Shown piece after piece: positions 35,963 through 44,963 of a stretch of DNA of 64,000 bases. The notes beneath the pieces are model-generated. The model ran no database searches, was not told the DNA's origin, and saw only the letters and a list, made by a program, of their open reading frames with translations. How positions within the stretch are numbered: position 1 is the stretch's first letter; every line of letters starts with the position of its first letter. Made by a program: the position numbers and the translations under genes. The stretch lies in contig NZ_JPRK01000007.1 of the NCBI RefSeq assembly GCF_000832125.1, positions 372,001-436,000 on the forward strand. Direction: 5' to 3'. The stretch comes from Flavobacterium hibernum (lineage in GTDB: Bacteria; Bacteroidota; Bacteroidia; Flavobacteriales; Flavobacteriaceae).

Positions 35963-37939
35963 CTATAAAGTCTGTTTTATATAAGTTATTTTTCCGTTGA
36001 TAGATACGGTAATATCAATGATCCCATTTGATAGATTATGTCCAGAGTTTTCTGTGATTTTAACTTCTGGAGCCGTATTTCCGTTAAACGGATATATTAT
36101 TGAAATAAAACCTTCTGTTGTATCGCTATTTTTTAGTTTTTCGAAAGCAAAAGCCGGACGAGGTGATTCCTTTTGATATTGGTACGATACAAAACTACTT
36201 TCCTCTTTTAGCGTTACTTTATCTTTGTTTAATAACTGTATTAAAAGATTATTACCATCTGTATAATTGGTTACAATACTATTGTTTCCGGCATTCATCG
36301 TTGCTTTACTGTCTTCTTTTAAATTGTATCGAATGGCTAAGTTGCCTTTGGCATTTCCTATGGCTCTGTCGATTATTATAAAATAAGTTTGATCTACAAA
36401 AAGAAATGTTCTTTGATGATTTAGATCTTTATAACTAGGATTAGTGCTCGAAAGTACCTGAAGATCTCCATCTGGTTGCCACTGGGTTACTTTTGCATTA
36501 TTCTCGATATTCTGATTGTCCAGCGTTAAGGTTTGATGCGCTTTGGTCGAACGATACCAATCTCTTTTTGAGTTTTCCTGATTGCCTACATTAGCATAAA
36601 TAAAACTACCCGAGTCAGGCGTAAAATCGCGTCCTTTTACCCATAAAACAAAATTACCGTTGTCTGGGTGTGAATGAAACTCTGCCGGAGGTCCTACTTT
36701 TATTTGCATCACAGTCGATTTGATATCCCAGCCATTTCTAAAAGCATAAAATCCTGCATTTGGCAAACTGCTAGACAAATAATCAGGTTGTTTGCCAGAT
36801 GCTCCATCTGTGGCATAATATTCAATTACTTTCTCTTTAGGGAAAACACTTGCCCATAATTGATAATTTTTGAGCATTAGAGTTTTATTGGTCATAAATG
36901 AATTTCCATAAAGCGGAAATGTATAATCCGGAAACGAGTATTTGCCTACTGCCAAAATCATTTTTTTGACCAAATCACGGTAACTTTCCGGAAACTCATT
37001 TTCGGCACCGTTTAATTGCGCAATTTGCAGTGCATCCAAAAATATTTTAATGGTTCCAATATGATAAGAGGGAGACAACTCAAACTGAATTCCATCTGGT
37101 AATACTTGCTTTTTAATTTCTTCGTTTAAAATCACAATTCCACTTTTACGCCAAGTTTCGGCCTGTTTCATTTCGGGAAACGAACTTCCGGCACACATCA
37201 TATGTACAGCTTCGTACAATCTATGGTTGCCAATATCAGTATAATTGTTCTTTACATAATTTGCCTGCTCATTATAGGAGTTTAAATATTCGATTAAGAA
37301 AGCGGGAGTAAAGTTGGGCGAATTCACAAACAAGTTAAAATAACCAGACCAATGGTTCAATCTAAAAGAAACCACAAAAGCTTTCCAAGCATATTCTTTA
37401 TCATCAGAATAAGCGCCTTGTTTGTTTTTCTTTATCCAATCGCGCACCTCAAAAATCCATTCTTTTGCGTATTGTTCGTCACCCGTACTGCGGTATACAA
37501 TACCCAAAGATTCCCAAAAAGCAGTTCTGTGCAAAAAGGTAGTAAGCAATTGATCTTGTACAGGACGATATTGCCAATTAATGTCTTTGCCATAATCAAA
37601 TGTTGGATAACCTTTGTGAGGTTTAAATTTATGAACCAAAATATCATTGGCAAGTTGCAGTGTATTTTCGTTTACTTTTTTGCCTTCAAATTTTACGTTA
37701 TCTTCAAGATTAAAATCTAAAAGTTTAACATTGGTACGATTGCGGTAATATTTTAAAAGTTCTTTTGCTGCATCATCATATTTACGCGAATTGACCAAGT
37801 TTTTTACTTTTTCAAGTCCTTTGTATTCGAGGTTTATATTGTCGAAACTTGATGCACTGATTTTAGCTTCCTGCGCAAGAATACTTTGCGCAAAAAGCCA
37901 AAAAAAACAAGAAACAAATATTTTTTTTAAGTTCATCAT
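35963..37939 (-). CDS. Heparinase II/III-family lyase (PL12), divergent copy 3
   Basis: A 658-residue secreted PL12-like lyase with signal peptide (to SILAQ). It keeps the active-site equivalents Asn238 (GNHRLYEA), Tyr292 (ELSPSYH) and His422 (EFHSHPDNGN) but departs from copies 1 and 2 in loops, for example YPTFDYGKDINWQYRPVQDQ and FVVSFRLNHWSGYF in place of the PLEVSxRVQ segment. The changed loops next to the cleft suggest a different substrate pattern, such as more sulfated chains or another glycosaminoglycan. It starts 2 bp after the GH88 stop, so GH88 and this lyase are translated together from their own operon, separate from the PL8-PL12-PL12 operon by repeat copy C. Confidence 0.92.
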   Translation of the reverse strand: MMNLKKIFVSCFFWLFAQSILAQEAKISASSFDNINLEYKGLEKVKNLVNSRKYDDAAKELLKYYRNRTNVKLLDFNLEDNVKFEGKKVNENTLQLANDILVHKFKPHKGYPTFDYGKDINWQYRPVQDQLLTTFLHRTAFWESLGIVYRSTGDEQYAKEWIFEVRDWIKKNKQGAYSDDKEYAWKAFVVSFRLNHWSGYFNLFVNSPNFTPAFLIEYLNSYNEQANYVKNNYTDIGNHRLYEAVHMMCAGSSFPEMKQAETWRKSGIVILNEEIKKQVLPDGIQFELSPSYHIGTIKIFLDALQIAQLNGAENEFPESYRDLVKKMILAVGKYSFPDYTFPLYGNSFMTNKTLMLKNYQLWASVFPKEKVIEYYATDGASGKQPDYLSSSLPNAGFYAFRNGWDIKSTVMQIKVGPPAEFHSHPDNGNFVLWVKGRDFTPDSGSFIYANVGNQENSKRDWYRSTKAHQTLTLDNQNIENNAKVTQWQPDGDLQVLSSTNPSYKDLNHQRTFLFVDQTYFIIIDRAIGNAKGNLAIRYNLKEDSKATMNAGNNSIVTNYTDGNNLLIQLLNKDKVTLKEESSFVSYQYQKESPRPAFAFEKLKNSDTTEGFISIIYPFNGNTAPEVKITENSGHNLSNGIIDITVSINGKITYIKQTL

Positions 37940-37941
37940 CG

Positions 37942-39168
37942 TTAGTTGATTGAAGTGCGATTTTTCGACAAATCAATTTTTTTAATTGCCGCGTATCTTT
38001 TTAGAGCCTCAAGATAATAGTAATCTGCGTAATCTAGCGGTGTATCAATTTCTGAATTGTATAAAAATGCTCCAACACTATGTTTCAATAAAAAATAACT
38101 ATTTTCTCCCGGTTTTGCTAAATAAGCATCAGACGATAAAGATTTTAAAATATCCTCGGCATAATCGGCATACTTTTTTCCGTCTTTAACCTGAGTGCTT
38201 AAATCTAATAATGCCGATGCAATTACTGCTGCTGCCGATGCATCTCTTGGTGCAAGCTCGGCTGTATCTAAGGCGTTGTGAACATCAAAATCCCAAACCG
38301 GAACTTTGTCTTTTGGCATTTTAGGGTGATTCATAATAAAAGAAGCAATACGTTCTGCCTGATCTAAAAACTTCGGATTTTTAGTATTCTCATAACACAT
38401 CGTATATCCGTACAATCCCCAAGCTTGTCCACGTGCCCAAGCCGAATCATCTGTAACACCTTGATGGGTTCCTTTTTTTAATACTTTACCCGTTTTTGGA
38501 TCATAATCTACTAAATGATACGAACTGTAATCTTTTCTAAAATGGTTTTTAATTGTGGTTAAAGCATGTGTACTTGCTGCTTTTGCATATTCAGGTTTGT
38601 TAAATTGGTTGGCGCTCCAATATAAATATTCCAAATTCATCATATTATCGATAATTACCGGATAATGCAACCAAGCAAAATCCCATGAACGAATTGTTCC
38701 AACAGTTGGGCTGAAACGAGCGTAAAGATTCGCAGCTCCATCTGCAAGAACAGGAAGATACGTTTTGTCGCCAGTAATTCGGTATGCATTTCCGTAAGAA
38801 CAGAATAGCATAAAACCAACATCGTGTGTGTTTTTTATGTTTCGAATAGAATCTAAAGCGATTGTAAATTTTTTTGCTTGTTCTGCCAATGCTTTATCTC
38901 CTGTAAGTTCGTAGCCGTACCAAAGACTTCCCGGAAAAAAACCAGTTGTCCAATCTGTCAATCCGGCAATTCTAACTGTTCCATTAGGATTAATAGAACG
39001 CGGATTTTTGCCCGGTTTATAAGTTTGTGCTGCTTTGTTTAACTGAAAATTGATTACTTCGGATGTTTTTTTAAACCATTCCAACGACGGATCTTCTTGT
39101 TTAAGTTGGGCAAACGTATTTATTGAAAAGGCAGTGATAGCTAAAAATAAGGCTAAGGTTTTTTTCAT
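37942..39168 (-). CDS. Unsaturated glucuronyl hydrolase (GH88)
   Basis: A 408-residue alpha/alpha-barrel hydrolase with a signal peptide (to NTFAQ), so periplasmic. It removes the 4,5-unsaturated uronate from lyase products by hydration of the double bond. Key acids are Asp116 (THDVGFML) and Asp174 (VIIDNMMN), matching the two catalytic Asp of characterized enzymes. TDWTTGFFPGSLWYGYELTGD (~71-91) and TDDSAWARGQAWGLYGY are further signatures. It leads an operon with PL12 copy 3 (2-bp gap). The released sugar feeds the KduI/KduD route, of which the KduD-like gene at 12916-13707 is the visible part. The palindromes at 39453-39494 may control it. Confidence 0.93.
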   Translation of the reverse strand: MKKTLALFLAITAFSINTFAQLKQEDPSLEWFKKTSEVINFQLNKAAQTYKPGKNPRSINPNGTVRIAGLTDWTTGFFPGSLWYGYELTGDKALAEQAKKFTIALDSIRNIKNTHDVGFMLFCSYGNAYRITGDKTYLPVLADGAANLYARFSPTVGTIRSWDFAWLHYPVIIDNMMNLEYLYWSANQFNKPEYAKAASTHALTTIKNHFRKDYSSYHLVDYDPKTGKVLKKGTHQGVTDDSAWARGQAWGLYGYTMCYENTKNPKFLDQAERIASFIMNHPKMPKDKVPVWDFDVHNALDTAELAPRDASAAAVIASALLDLSTQVKDGKKYADYAEDILKSLSSDAYLAKPGENSYFLLKHSVGAFLYNSEIDTPLDYADYYYLEALKRYAAIKKIDLSKNRTSIN

Positions 39169-39452
39169 TGGTTAATCTTTTAGATTTATGATCTGTTTGT
39201 TCTAATGCTTCGATTAAGCGAAGTTAGACCTGAGTTCTAAAAAGGTCTTTCAGTTTTTATCATAAAACTTTCAAATTTGTGTAAACTTCCTGTTTTTACC
39301 GTTTCAGCATGGTTTTTTTAGCATTTTAAAACAGGTTTTGTAATTGCTTTAGAGTATTTGGCGCAAAAAATAAGCTATGATTTACAAGTGATTTGGTTTT
39401 TGTAAATTGAAATTTTTGTACCGATTTGTTCCAATTTAAAAAAAGATGACTT

Positions 39453-39494
39453 GTTTCAAAATGAACCGTCGTGTTTCAATTTATAAAATGAAAC
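39453..39494. promoter_or_regulatory. GTTTCA palindromes upstream of GH88
   Basis: Two dyads in tandem: GTTTCAAAATGAAC (39453-39466) and GTTTCAATTTATAAAATGAAAC (39473-39494, arms matching 10 of 11). A third half-site TGTTTC follows at 39496-39501 and GTTCCAATTT precedes at ~39428. They lie about 290-330 bp upstream of the GH88 start codon and just before a small plus-strand gene. They could be HTCS or other regulator sites. The rest of 39169-39555 shows no gene. Confidence 0.4.
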
Positions 39495-39555
39495 CTGTTT
39501 CTAAAAAACGATTTCCTTTTTATTTGTAATTTAATTCTCAATTAAAAAAGTAAAA

Positions 39556-39795
39556 ATGTCTGTCCCAAAAGAATTGTACAATGTCAAATTTGTTGAGTAC
39601 AACGAATCACTCAAGATTTTGTATTTAGTAGATGACAATTTTAAGTCAATTTGCGATGAATACTGCAAGAGTAAATTAAAAGCGGAGAAGTTTAAGCGGA
39701 AATTTGAAAAGAATTTCAAGCATAAATTAGAGTACGAAAATTTGTCAAAAGAACTAGAAGAGGAAATTCTAATTTATTTGATTCGAAAAGGATGA
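39556..39795 (+). CDS. Small conserved-looking protein, function unknown
   Basis: A 79-residue cytoplasmic protein without signal peptide or membrane segment. The second half is a lysine/glutamate-rich amphipathic helix (KLKAEKFKRKFEKNF, LSKELEEEILIYLI). Codon use and the ATG start after an A-rich stretch look genuine, and no better reading exists on the other strand. It lies alone on the plus strand between the GH88 operon and a convergent small gene. I do not recognise it. Confidence 0.5.
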   Translation: MSVPKELYNVKFVEYNESLKILYLVDDNFKSICDEYCKSKLKAEKFKRKFEKNFKHKLEYENLSKELEEEILIYLIRKG

Positions 39796-39883
39796 AGATG
39801 CTGCGAAAGAATGGGAGAGAACTTTTTCCAAAACTTTCTGCATTATTAAAATAGGGTAACAATAAAATTTATAAAGCCTGATT

Positions 39884-40126
39884 TTAAGAATTGCTCTCTA
39901 TAATTTTTTGTACGCTGTCGATAAAAAGCTCTGTGTTTTTAACTTCTTGGTTAATGTAGATATCATAATTTGCTAGTTTAAACTGATCGATGATGTCTTT
40001 TTTTAAATACTTTATAATAGATTCGATACTTCGGTTTTGACTTTCAGAATTTCTTTTTAATTCTCTTTGTTTGCTTTCCAGATATTGTAAACTACTTTTT
40101 AATCTTTGAATGTTTAATTTTTCCAA
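39884..40126 (-). CDS. Small coiled-coil protein, function unknown
   Basis: An 80-residue charged protein. Residues ~5-50 (LKSSLQYLESKQRELKRN, SIESIIKYLKKDIIDQF) favour a coiled coil or helical hairpin. No signal peptide or known motif is seen. It converges on the small plus-strand gene at 39556. It could be an orphan regulator or a relic; only the open frame and its composition support it. Confidence 0.4.
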   Translation of the reverse strand: MEKLNIQRLKSSLQYLESKQRELKRNSESQNRSIESIIKYLKKDIIDQFKLANYDIYINQEVKNTELFIDSVQKIIESNS

Positions 40127-40404
40127 TCCTTTATTCTAATTTAAAATTTATCAAAAAACACTAATTATTAGTAGTATAGTATTTTAAGATATTCTAAAAA
40201 AACATTAAAGACTACTGTGCTTGCCTACTTACGTACAATTAGAGAATTTAGATTTAGAAATGTTTATTTAATTTTTAGAATAGTTTTTAAAATTCCCATG
40301 TACTTGATAGTTTGTTTGTTATCCAAAACTTAGCAGGTAAGCTTGAATTGATTTTTTTCTAATATTGTTCTTTTTTTTAATAATCGAAAAATCTATAAAC
40401 AAGA

Positions 40405-40428
40405 AAAGAGACGATCGCTCGTCTCTTT
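40405..40428 (-). terminator. Terminator downstream of the HGSNAT-like gene
   Basis: A 10-bp perfect stem AAAGAGACGA/TCGTCTCTTT (40405-40414 with 40419-40428) has a TCGC loop. On the minus strand it is followed by TTCTTGTTTAT. It sits 64 bp past the acetyltransferase stop. The remaining part of 40127-40491 is AT-rich and shows no other signal. Confidence 0.75.
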
Positions 40429-40491
40429 CTATAATCTAAAAAATCTAATTTGTATTGTTTTTCTAACTTAAACAAAAACAACTCAATATCA

Positions 40492-41763
40492 TTATACCTT
40501 AAATATTAATTTCTTTTTATAGAAAACCCATAATATAAGGGACCAAAAAATGGCATACAAAATTGCATAAGCTAATGAGGAATTTAACGGGTTTTCGAAC
40601 CAAGTTTCAATTCCAAATTTATAAATCAAAGTTTGAAGATTGATTTGTTCTGTCGCGATTTCCGGACTTTGAACTTTGATTGAACTTAATACTCTAGGAA
40701 TTACACCCGAAAAGAAAAACACAATCATAGGATTTACGCCCCAAATCAAGAACAGTTTTGTCCATTTTTTATAATTGGCAATGTCAATAATATAATACAA
40801 TAGAGTAAGGCATATTGTTGCGATACCGGCAGTGTATAATACATAAGAACTTGTCCAAAGAGATTTATTGATTGGGAATATAATATTCCAGAGTAAACCT
40901 GAGATTATAAGAACAATTCCTGCAAGGGCCAATTTTTTAGCGATTTCAGTTTTAGCAATTTGCAAGTTTAATAATTGGCCAATAAACATTCCAATAATAC
41001 CAGTTCCAATAGCAGGTAAAGTACTCAAAATACCTTCTGGATCCCAAGTTTTAGAAGATGCCCATAAATGTCCTTCTAAAAGTAAATTGTCTAACCATGC
41101 CGCAAGATTGGTTCCTTTATCAAAATTAGCTTCGCCAAATCCGGGAACGGGAACAAAAGCCATTAAAAGCCAATACCCTATTAATAGTGAAGCCGCGACT
41201 ATAAGTTGTGTTTTTAAGTTTGTTTTTAAATATAAAATAGAAGCAAAGAAGTACACAATTCCTATTCGTTGTAAAACTCCGGGAATTCTAGTGTCTTGAA
41301 AAGATTCTAAATTACTGTATGTTAAACCCAATAATATGGCAAAGATTCCAACGGCGAGATAGGTTTTAACTTTTAAACTAAAGTTTCCTAAAAGGGCATA
41401 TGCGACGGCAAAAGTTATAAGTAATCTGATTGCTAACAATGGAATTCCTTCCAAATCGAATAAATGAATTCGACTAAAACAACTTAGGAAAAAACCTAAA
41501 CAAAATATTCTAAGTGAACGAACTAAAATTTTATTAAAGACTGCCCAGTCAAAATGTTTTGTTGGCATTGCAAATGGTATTGCAGTTCCCATTATAAAAA
41601 CAAAGAATGGAAAAACCAAGTCAGTAGGCGTACAGCCATGCCACTCTGCATGTTCTAACGGCGGATATATTGATGACCAACTGCCCGGGTTGTTGACTAT
41701 GGTCATTAATAAAATAGTAAATCCTCTAAATACGTCGAGAGATGTTAAACGTTCTTTTGTCAT
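40492..41763 (-). CDS. HGSNAT-like membrane acetyltransferase (DUF5009/DUF1624 type)
   Basis: A 423-residue polytopic inner-membrane protein with about 10-11 hydrophobic helices. The N-terminus RLTSLDVFRGFTILLMTIVNNPG, then LEHAEWHGCTPTDLVFPFFVFIMG, matches the heparan-alpha-glucosaminide N-acetyltransferase family; the His of EHAEW corresponds to the active-site His of the human lysosomal enzyme. That enzyme moves an acetyl group from cytosolic acetyl-CoA to a terminal glucosamine on the other side of the membrane. Here it could acetylate glucosamine ends in the periplasm, either of heparan fragments or of de-N-acetylated peptidoglycan, so that NagZ/GH20-type enzymes can act. It lies downstream of the NagZ-like gene, separated by 141 bp of repeat sequence. 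Confidence 0.85.
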   Translation of the reverse strand: MTKERLTSLDVFRGFTILLMTIVNNPGSWSSIYPPLEHAEWHGCTPTDLVFPFFVFIMGTAIPFAMPTKHFDWAVFNKILVRSLRIFCLGFFLSCFSRIHLFDLEGIPLLAIRLLITFAVAYALLGNFSLKVKTYLAVGIFAILLGLTYSNLESFQDTRIPGVLQRIGIVYFFASILYLKTNLKTQLIVAASLLIGYWLLMAFVPVPGFGEANFDKGTNLAAWLDNLLLEGHLWASSKTWDPEGILSTLPAIGTGIIGMFIGQLLNLQIAKTEIAKKLALAGIVLIISGLLWNIIFPINKSLWTSSYVLYTAGIATICLTLLYYIIDIANYKKWTKLFLIWGVNPMIVFFFSGVIPRVLSSIKVQSPEIATEQINLQTLIYKFGIETWFENPLNSSLAYAILYAIFWSLILWVFYKKKLIFKV

Positions 41764-41800
41764 AGGTTTGGTTGTTTAGGGTTCAATTAAAATATAAGTG

Positions 41801-41890
41801 CCAGGCTGAGTCCATTCGGCTTTGCTCAGGATAAACTTAGTCGAAGCCCTTTTAAGGTCATAAGCCTTCGACTCCGCTCAGGATGACATT
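41801..41890. repeat. Palindromic CTTCGACTCCGCTCAG-type repeat
   Basis: Contains CTGAGTCCATTCGGCTTTG and CTCAGG (a CTGAG/CTCAG dyad), then GTCGAAG (41842 region) and CTTCGAC (41867 region) as inverted arms, and CGACTCCGCTCAGGATGACA. A relative occurs at 13872-13894. It fills the gap between the HGSNAT-like and GH3 genes. Confidence 0.6.
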
Positions 41891-41904
41891 GAATTTATAA
41901 GTTC

Positions 41905-44901
41905 TTATTTTATAATGGCTTCCTGAATTATTTTCTGGATGTCTTCTCGAATTTTTCCTTTAGCAAGTTTATTTCCATCATCGCCAACATTAGGAAAAGT
42001 TCTGTTGGATAAAAACACATAAACAATTTCAGTTTCCGGATCTACCCAAGCTATATCTCCTGTAAATCCTGTATGTCCAAAACTAGATTCAGAAACGCAG
42101 GCACAAGTTGGGCCATCTTTGCCAATTCTTTTATCAAAACCTAAACCTCTCTGAACGCCTTGATCTTTGTAATAGCAAGTATTAAAAGCATCAAATGTTT
42201 GCTCAGAAAAATATTGTTTATTACCGTAATTTCCTTTTTGTAAATACAATTGCATCATTTTGGCAACATCCATTGCATTCGAAAAAATTCCTGCATGACC
42301 TGCAACTCCGCCTTCCATAGCGGCCGCCATATCGTGCACATAACCCTGAATAAGCTGATGTCTAAAATAAGTATCAATCTCTGTAGGAGCAATGTTGTTT
42401 TTGTCGAATTTGTTTAGCGGATTGTACAAGGTATTATTCATACCAAGTGTGCTGAAAAAATTCTGCTGACTCAAATCTTCTAGTTTTGTATGCGTTTTTC
42501 TTTCCAAATATTCTTTTAAGATGATAAAAGTAAAATCACTGTATTTGTATTCTTTTTTTAGTGATAACGGACTATCTGCAATGATTTTCATGATCGTATC
42601 GTGATAATCATCTCTAATAAATAAACTATCTGCGACTTTCGTCGAAAACTTAGATTCGGCTATTTTACGATAATATTTAGCCGAAGGTTTTCCGTCACTG
42701 TCCAAAGTTGCTTTGTAAAACGGAATCCAAGCCTGAAGCCCTGCATAATGTGTTAGTAAATCTTTAAAGCTGATGTTTTCTTTGTTTGTTTTGGCAAAAA
42801 AAGGCACCATATCTTTTAGTTTAGTATCTAGTGTCACTTTATTTTTATCGTACAATTGCATTACATTTGGCAATGTCGAGATCATTTTTGAAATCGAAGC
42901 GACATCATATAAATCTGAATTTGTAACTTTTCTAACATTATCATAGGTTTGATAACCGTATGATTTCTGAAAAATAACGCTTCCTTTTCTAGCTACAAGA
43001 ACTTGCATTCCGGGAGTCATTTTGCCATCAATTGCTTTTTGTGCAACAGCATCAATTTTAGATAAAATAGCCGGATTCATATCTACATTTTCAGGCATTG
43101 TAAAAGCCAAGCGGTTTAATTTTTCGGTAGATAAACCATCGTTTACACTAAAACTGGTATTAATTGATACCGGTAATTTTCCTTTTGCTCCAATTGCTCC
43201 AAATAACAATTCTGCCGAAACTACCTGACTGATACTTGAATTTTGGTAAGAAACGACTAAACCTTCGATATCATCAAAATTTGTGATTGGCAATAACGAA
43301 TAAGGTTTTGTAAAAATATCTAAAATCACTTTGTTGTGCTTTGCAATTTCTTGCAGCCAAAGCAATTCTGTATCTGTAAAGTTTTGTTTCTCCCACGTTT
43401 TATTCAGTTTATGAAAACCAATAATTACGGTGTCATAATTTTTTAATTCGTTGTTGAGACTTTCAAGATTGGTGTTCGATACTTCTGTAACTTCAGTATA
43501 CTTTTTTAAAGCGGTTACAAAAGTGCTGTTTACATCGTCACCCAATTTTACATAGGCAATTTTTTGATCTAAGTTTTTGATAGGAAGTATTTCCTTTTCA
43601 TTTTTTAAAACTGTAATCGCGTTTTCATACAACTTATAATGCAATGCATCATTTTTTGACGGATTAAGATCGTTGTAAATATTTACCATATTAATAGGCT
43701 TGTACTTGTTTAATCCCGCTTTGAATTTGTAATGCAATATTTTTTTTACGGAGTGCGCCAAACGTTCTTCGGTAATGGTACCATCGGTATAGGCTGCTTC
43801 GAGTTTTTCGACTGCTACAGGAACATTTTCCGGACAAAGTAAAATATCGTTTCCGGCAAGAATTACAGCTATTTCCAGTTCTCCCGGCGGTTTAAAATTG
43901 CTTGCGCCTTTCATAGCTAAACCATCGGTAAAAATTAAACCTTCAAAGCCTAATTCTTTTTGAAGTAAGTTGGTTACGATTTCATAAGATGCTGAAGAAG
44001 GATAATTGGGTCTTGGATCTAAACTTGGAATACTAAGATGTGCCACCATTACAGAAACCAATCCTTCATCAAACATTCGTTTGTATGGATATAGCTCAAC
44101 CAACTCTAAACGCTCTTTAGAAAAATCGACAAGAGGCAATGCTTTATGCGAATCTGTCGAAGTGTCTCCGTGTCCGGGAAAGTGTTTTCCGGTACTAAAA
44201 ACGCCTTGACTTTCTACACCTTTCATCAAGGCAATGGCTTTGTTGCTTACATTAACTTTGTCTTCGCCAAAAGAACGATTACCAATAATAGGATTTTTAG
44301 GATTGGTATTAATATCTAAAACAGGAGCGAAGTTAAAGTGAAGTCCAATTCGCTTGTTTTCGCTAGCGATATTTTCTCCCACTTTCTCAATTAAACTCAA
44401 ATCCTGAATGGCACCCAAAGTCATATTCCACGGATACGTGTAAGTTGAGTCTAATCGCATTCCTAATCCCCATTCGCCGTCAATTGCAACAAACAAAGGA
44501 ACTTTTGCTTTTGATTGATACAGGTTTGTCAATTTTGCCTGACGAACCGGACCTCCTTGAAAAAAGATTACGCCTCCTACTTTGTAGTTTTGAACTAAAT
44601 CATTGACTTGTTTGGTATGAAGTGAATCTTTGTTAGAATAGGCCGAAATCATGAACAATTGACCAATTTTTTCACGAATGGTCATTTTGTTGTAAATGCT
44701 GTCAACCCAAGCCGTTTCGCGATCTGTATCTTTGAAAAAAGTTTTTTTCTCTGCTTTATCTTTAGCGCTGTAAACAACGGTATCTTTTAAAGGAATGTCT
44801 TTTTTTGAATCTGTAACTGCATTGTTTTTTTTAACAGCACAATTGGTGATTAAAATTATAAGTGAGGCGTATAGGCTAATTTTTATGAAGTAATTTTTCA
44901 T
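41905..44901 (-). CDS. NagZ-type GH3 beta-N-acetylglucosaminidase fused to serine beta-lactamase-like domain
   Basis: I use ATG at 44901 (998 residues), because it begins a lipoprotein signal (MKNYFIKISLYASLIILITNC); the upstream in-frame ATG at 44946 lacks one. Residues ~60-410 are GH3: KHFPGHGDTSTDSH is the NagZ signature with its His general acid loop, and FTDGLAMKG carries the nucleophile Asp (~326). A GH3 C-terminal domain follows (~415-570). Residues ~600-985 are a penicillin-binding-protein/class C beta-lactamase fold with SISK (Ser-x-x-Lys), a YKYSDFTF motif and HTGFTG. The enzyme would release GlcNAc from muropeptides at the membrane, while the second domain may cleave or bind peptide or D-amino-acid bonds. 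It stands beside MurQ, NamZ and a transporter. Confidence 0.92.
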   Translation of the reverse strand: MKNYFIKISLYASLIILITNCAVKKNNAVTDSKKDIPLKDTVVYSAKDKAEKKTFFKDTDRETAWVDSIYNKMTIREKIGQLFMISAYSNKDSLHTKQVNDLVQNYKVGGVIFFQGGPVRQAKLTNLYQSKAKVPLFVAIDGEWGLGMRLDSTYTYPWNMTLGAIQDLSLIEKVGENIASENKRIGLHFNFAPVLDINTNPKNPIIGNRSFGEDKVNVSNKAIALMKGVESQGVFSTGKHFPGHGDTSTDSHKALPLVDFSKERLELVELYPYKRMFDEGLVSVMVAHLSIPSLDPRPNYPSSASYEIVTNLLQKELGFEGLIFTDGLAMKGASNFKPPGELEIAVILAGNDILLCPENVPVAVEKLEAAYTDGTITEERLAHSVKKILHYKFKAGLNKYKPINMVNIYNDLNPSKNDALHYKLYENAITVLKNEKEILPIKNLDQKIAYVKLGDDVNSTFVTALKKYTEVTEVSNTNLESLNNELKNYDTVIIGFHKLNKTWEKQNFTDTELLWLQEIAKHNKVILDIFTKPYSLLPITNFDDIEGLVVSYQNSSISQVVSAELLFGAIGAKGKLPVSINTSFSVNDGLSTEKLNRLAFTMPENVDMNPAILSKIDAVAQKAIDGKMTPGMQVLVARKGSVIFQKSYGYQTYDNVRKVTNSDLYDVASISKMISTLPNVMQLYDKNKVTLDTKLKDMVPFFAKTNKENISFKDLLTHYAGLQAWIPFYKATLDSDGKPSAKYYRKIAESKFSTKVADSLFIRDDYHDTIMKIIADSPLSLKKEYKYSDFTFIILKEYLERKTHTKLEDLSQQNFFSTLGMNNTLYNPLNKFDKNNIAPTEIDTYFRHQLIQGYVHDMAAAMEGGVAGHAGIFSNAMDVAKMMQLYLQKGNYGNKQYFSEQTFDAFNTCYYKDQGVQRGLGFDKRIGKDGPTCACVSESSFGHTGFTGDIAWVDPETEIVYVFLSNRTFPNVGDDGNKLAKGKIREDIQKIIQEAIIK

Positions 44902-44963
44902 AGTATTTTTTTTTGGCGATAGAGATTTTATTTTGCTATAATCCATTAGGTATAATTATTTTT

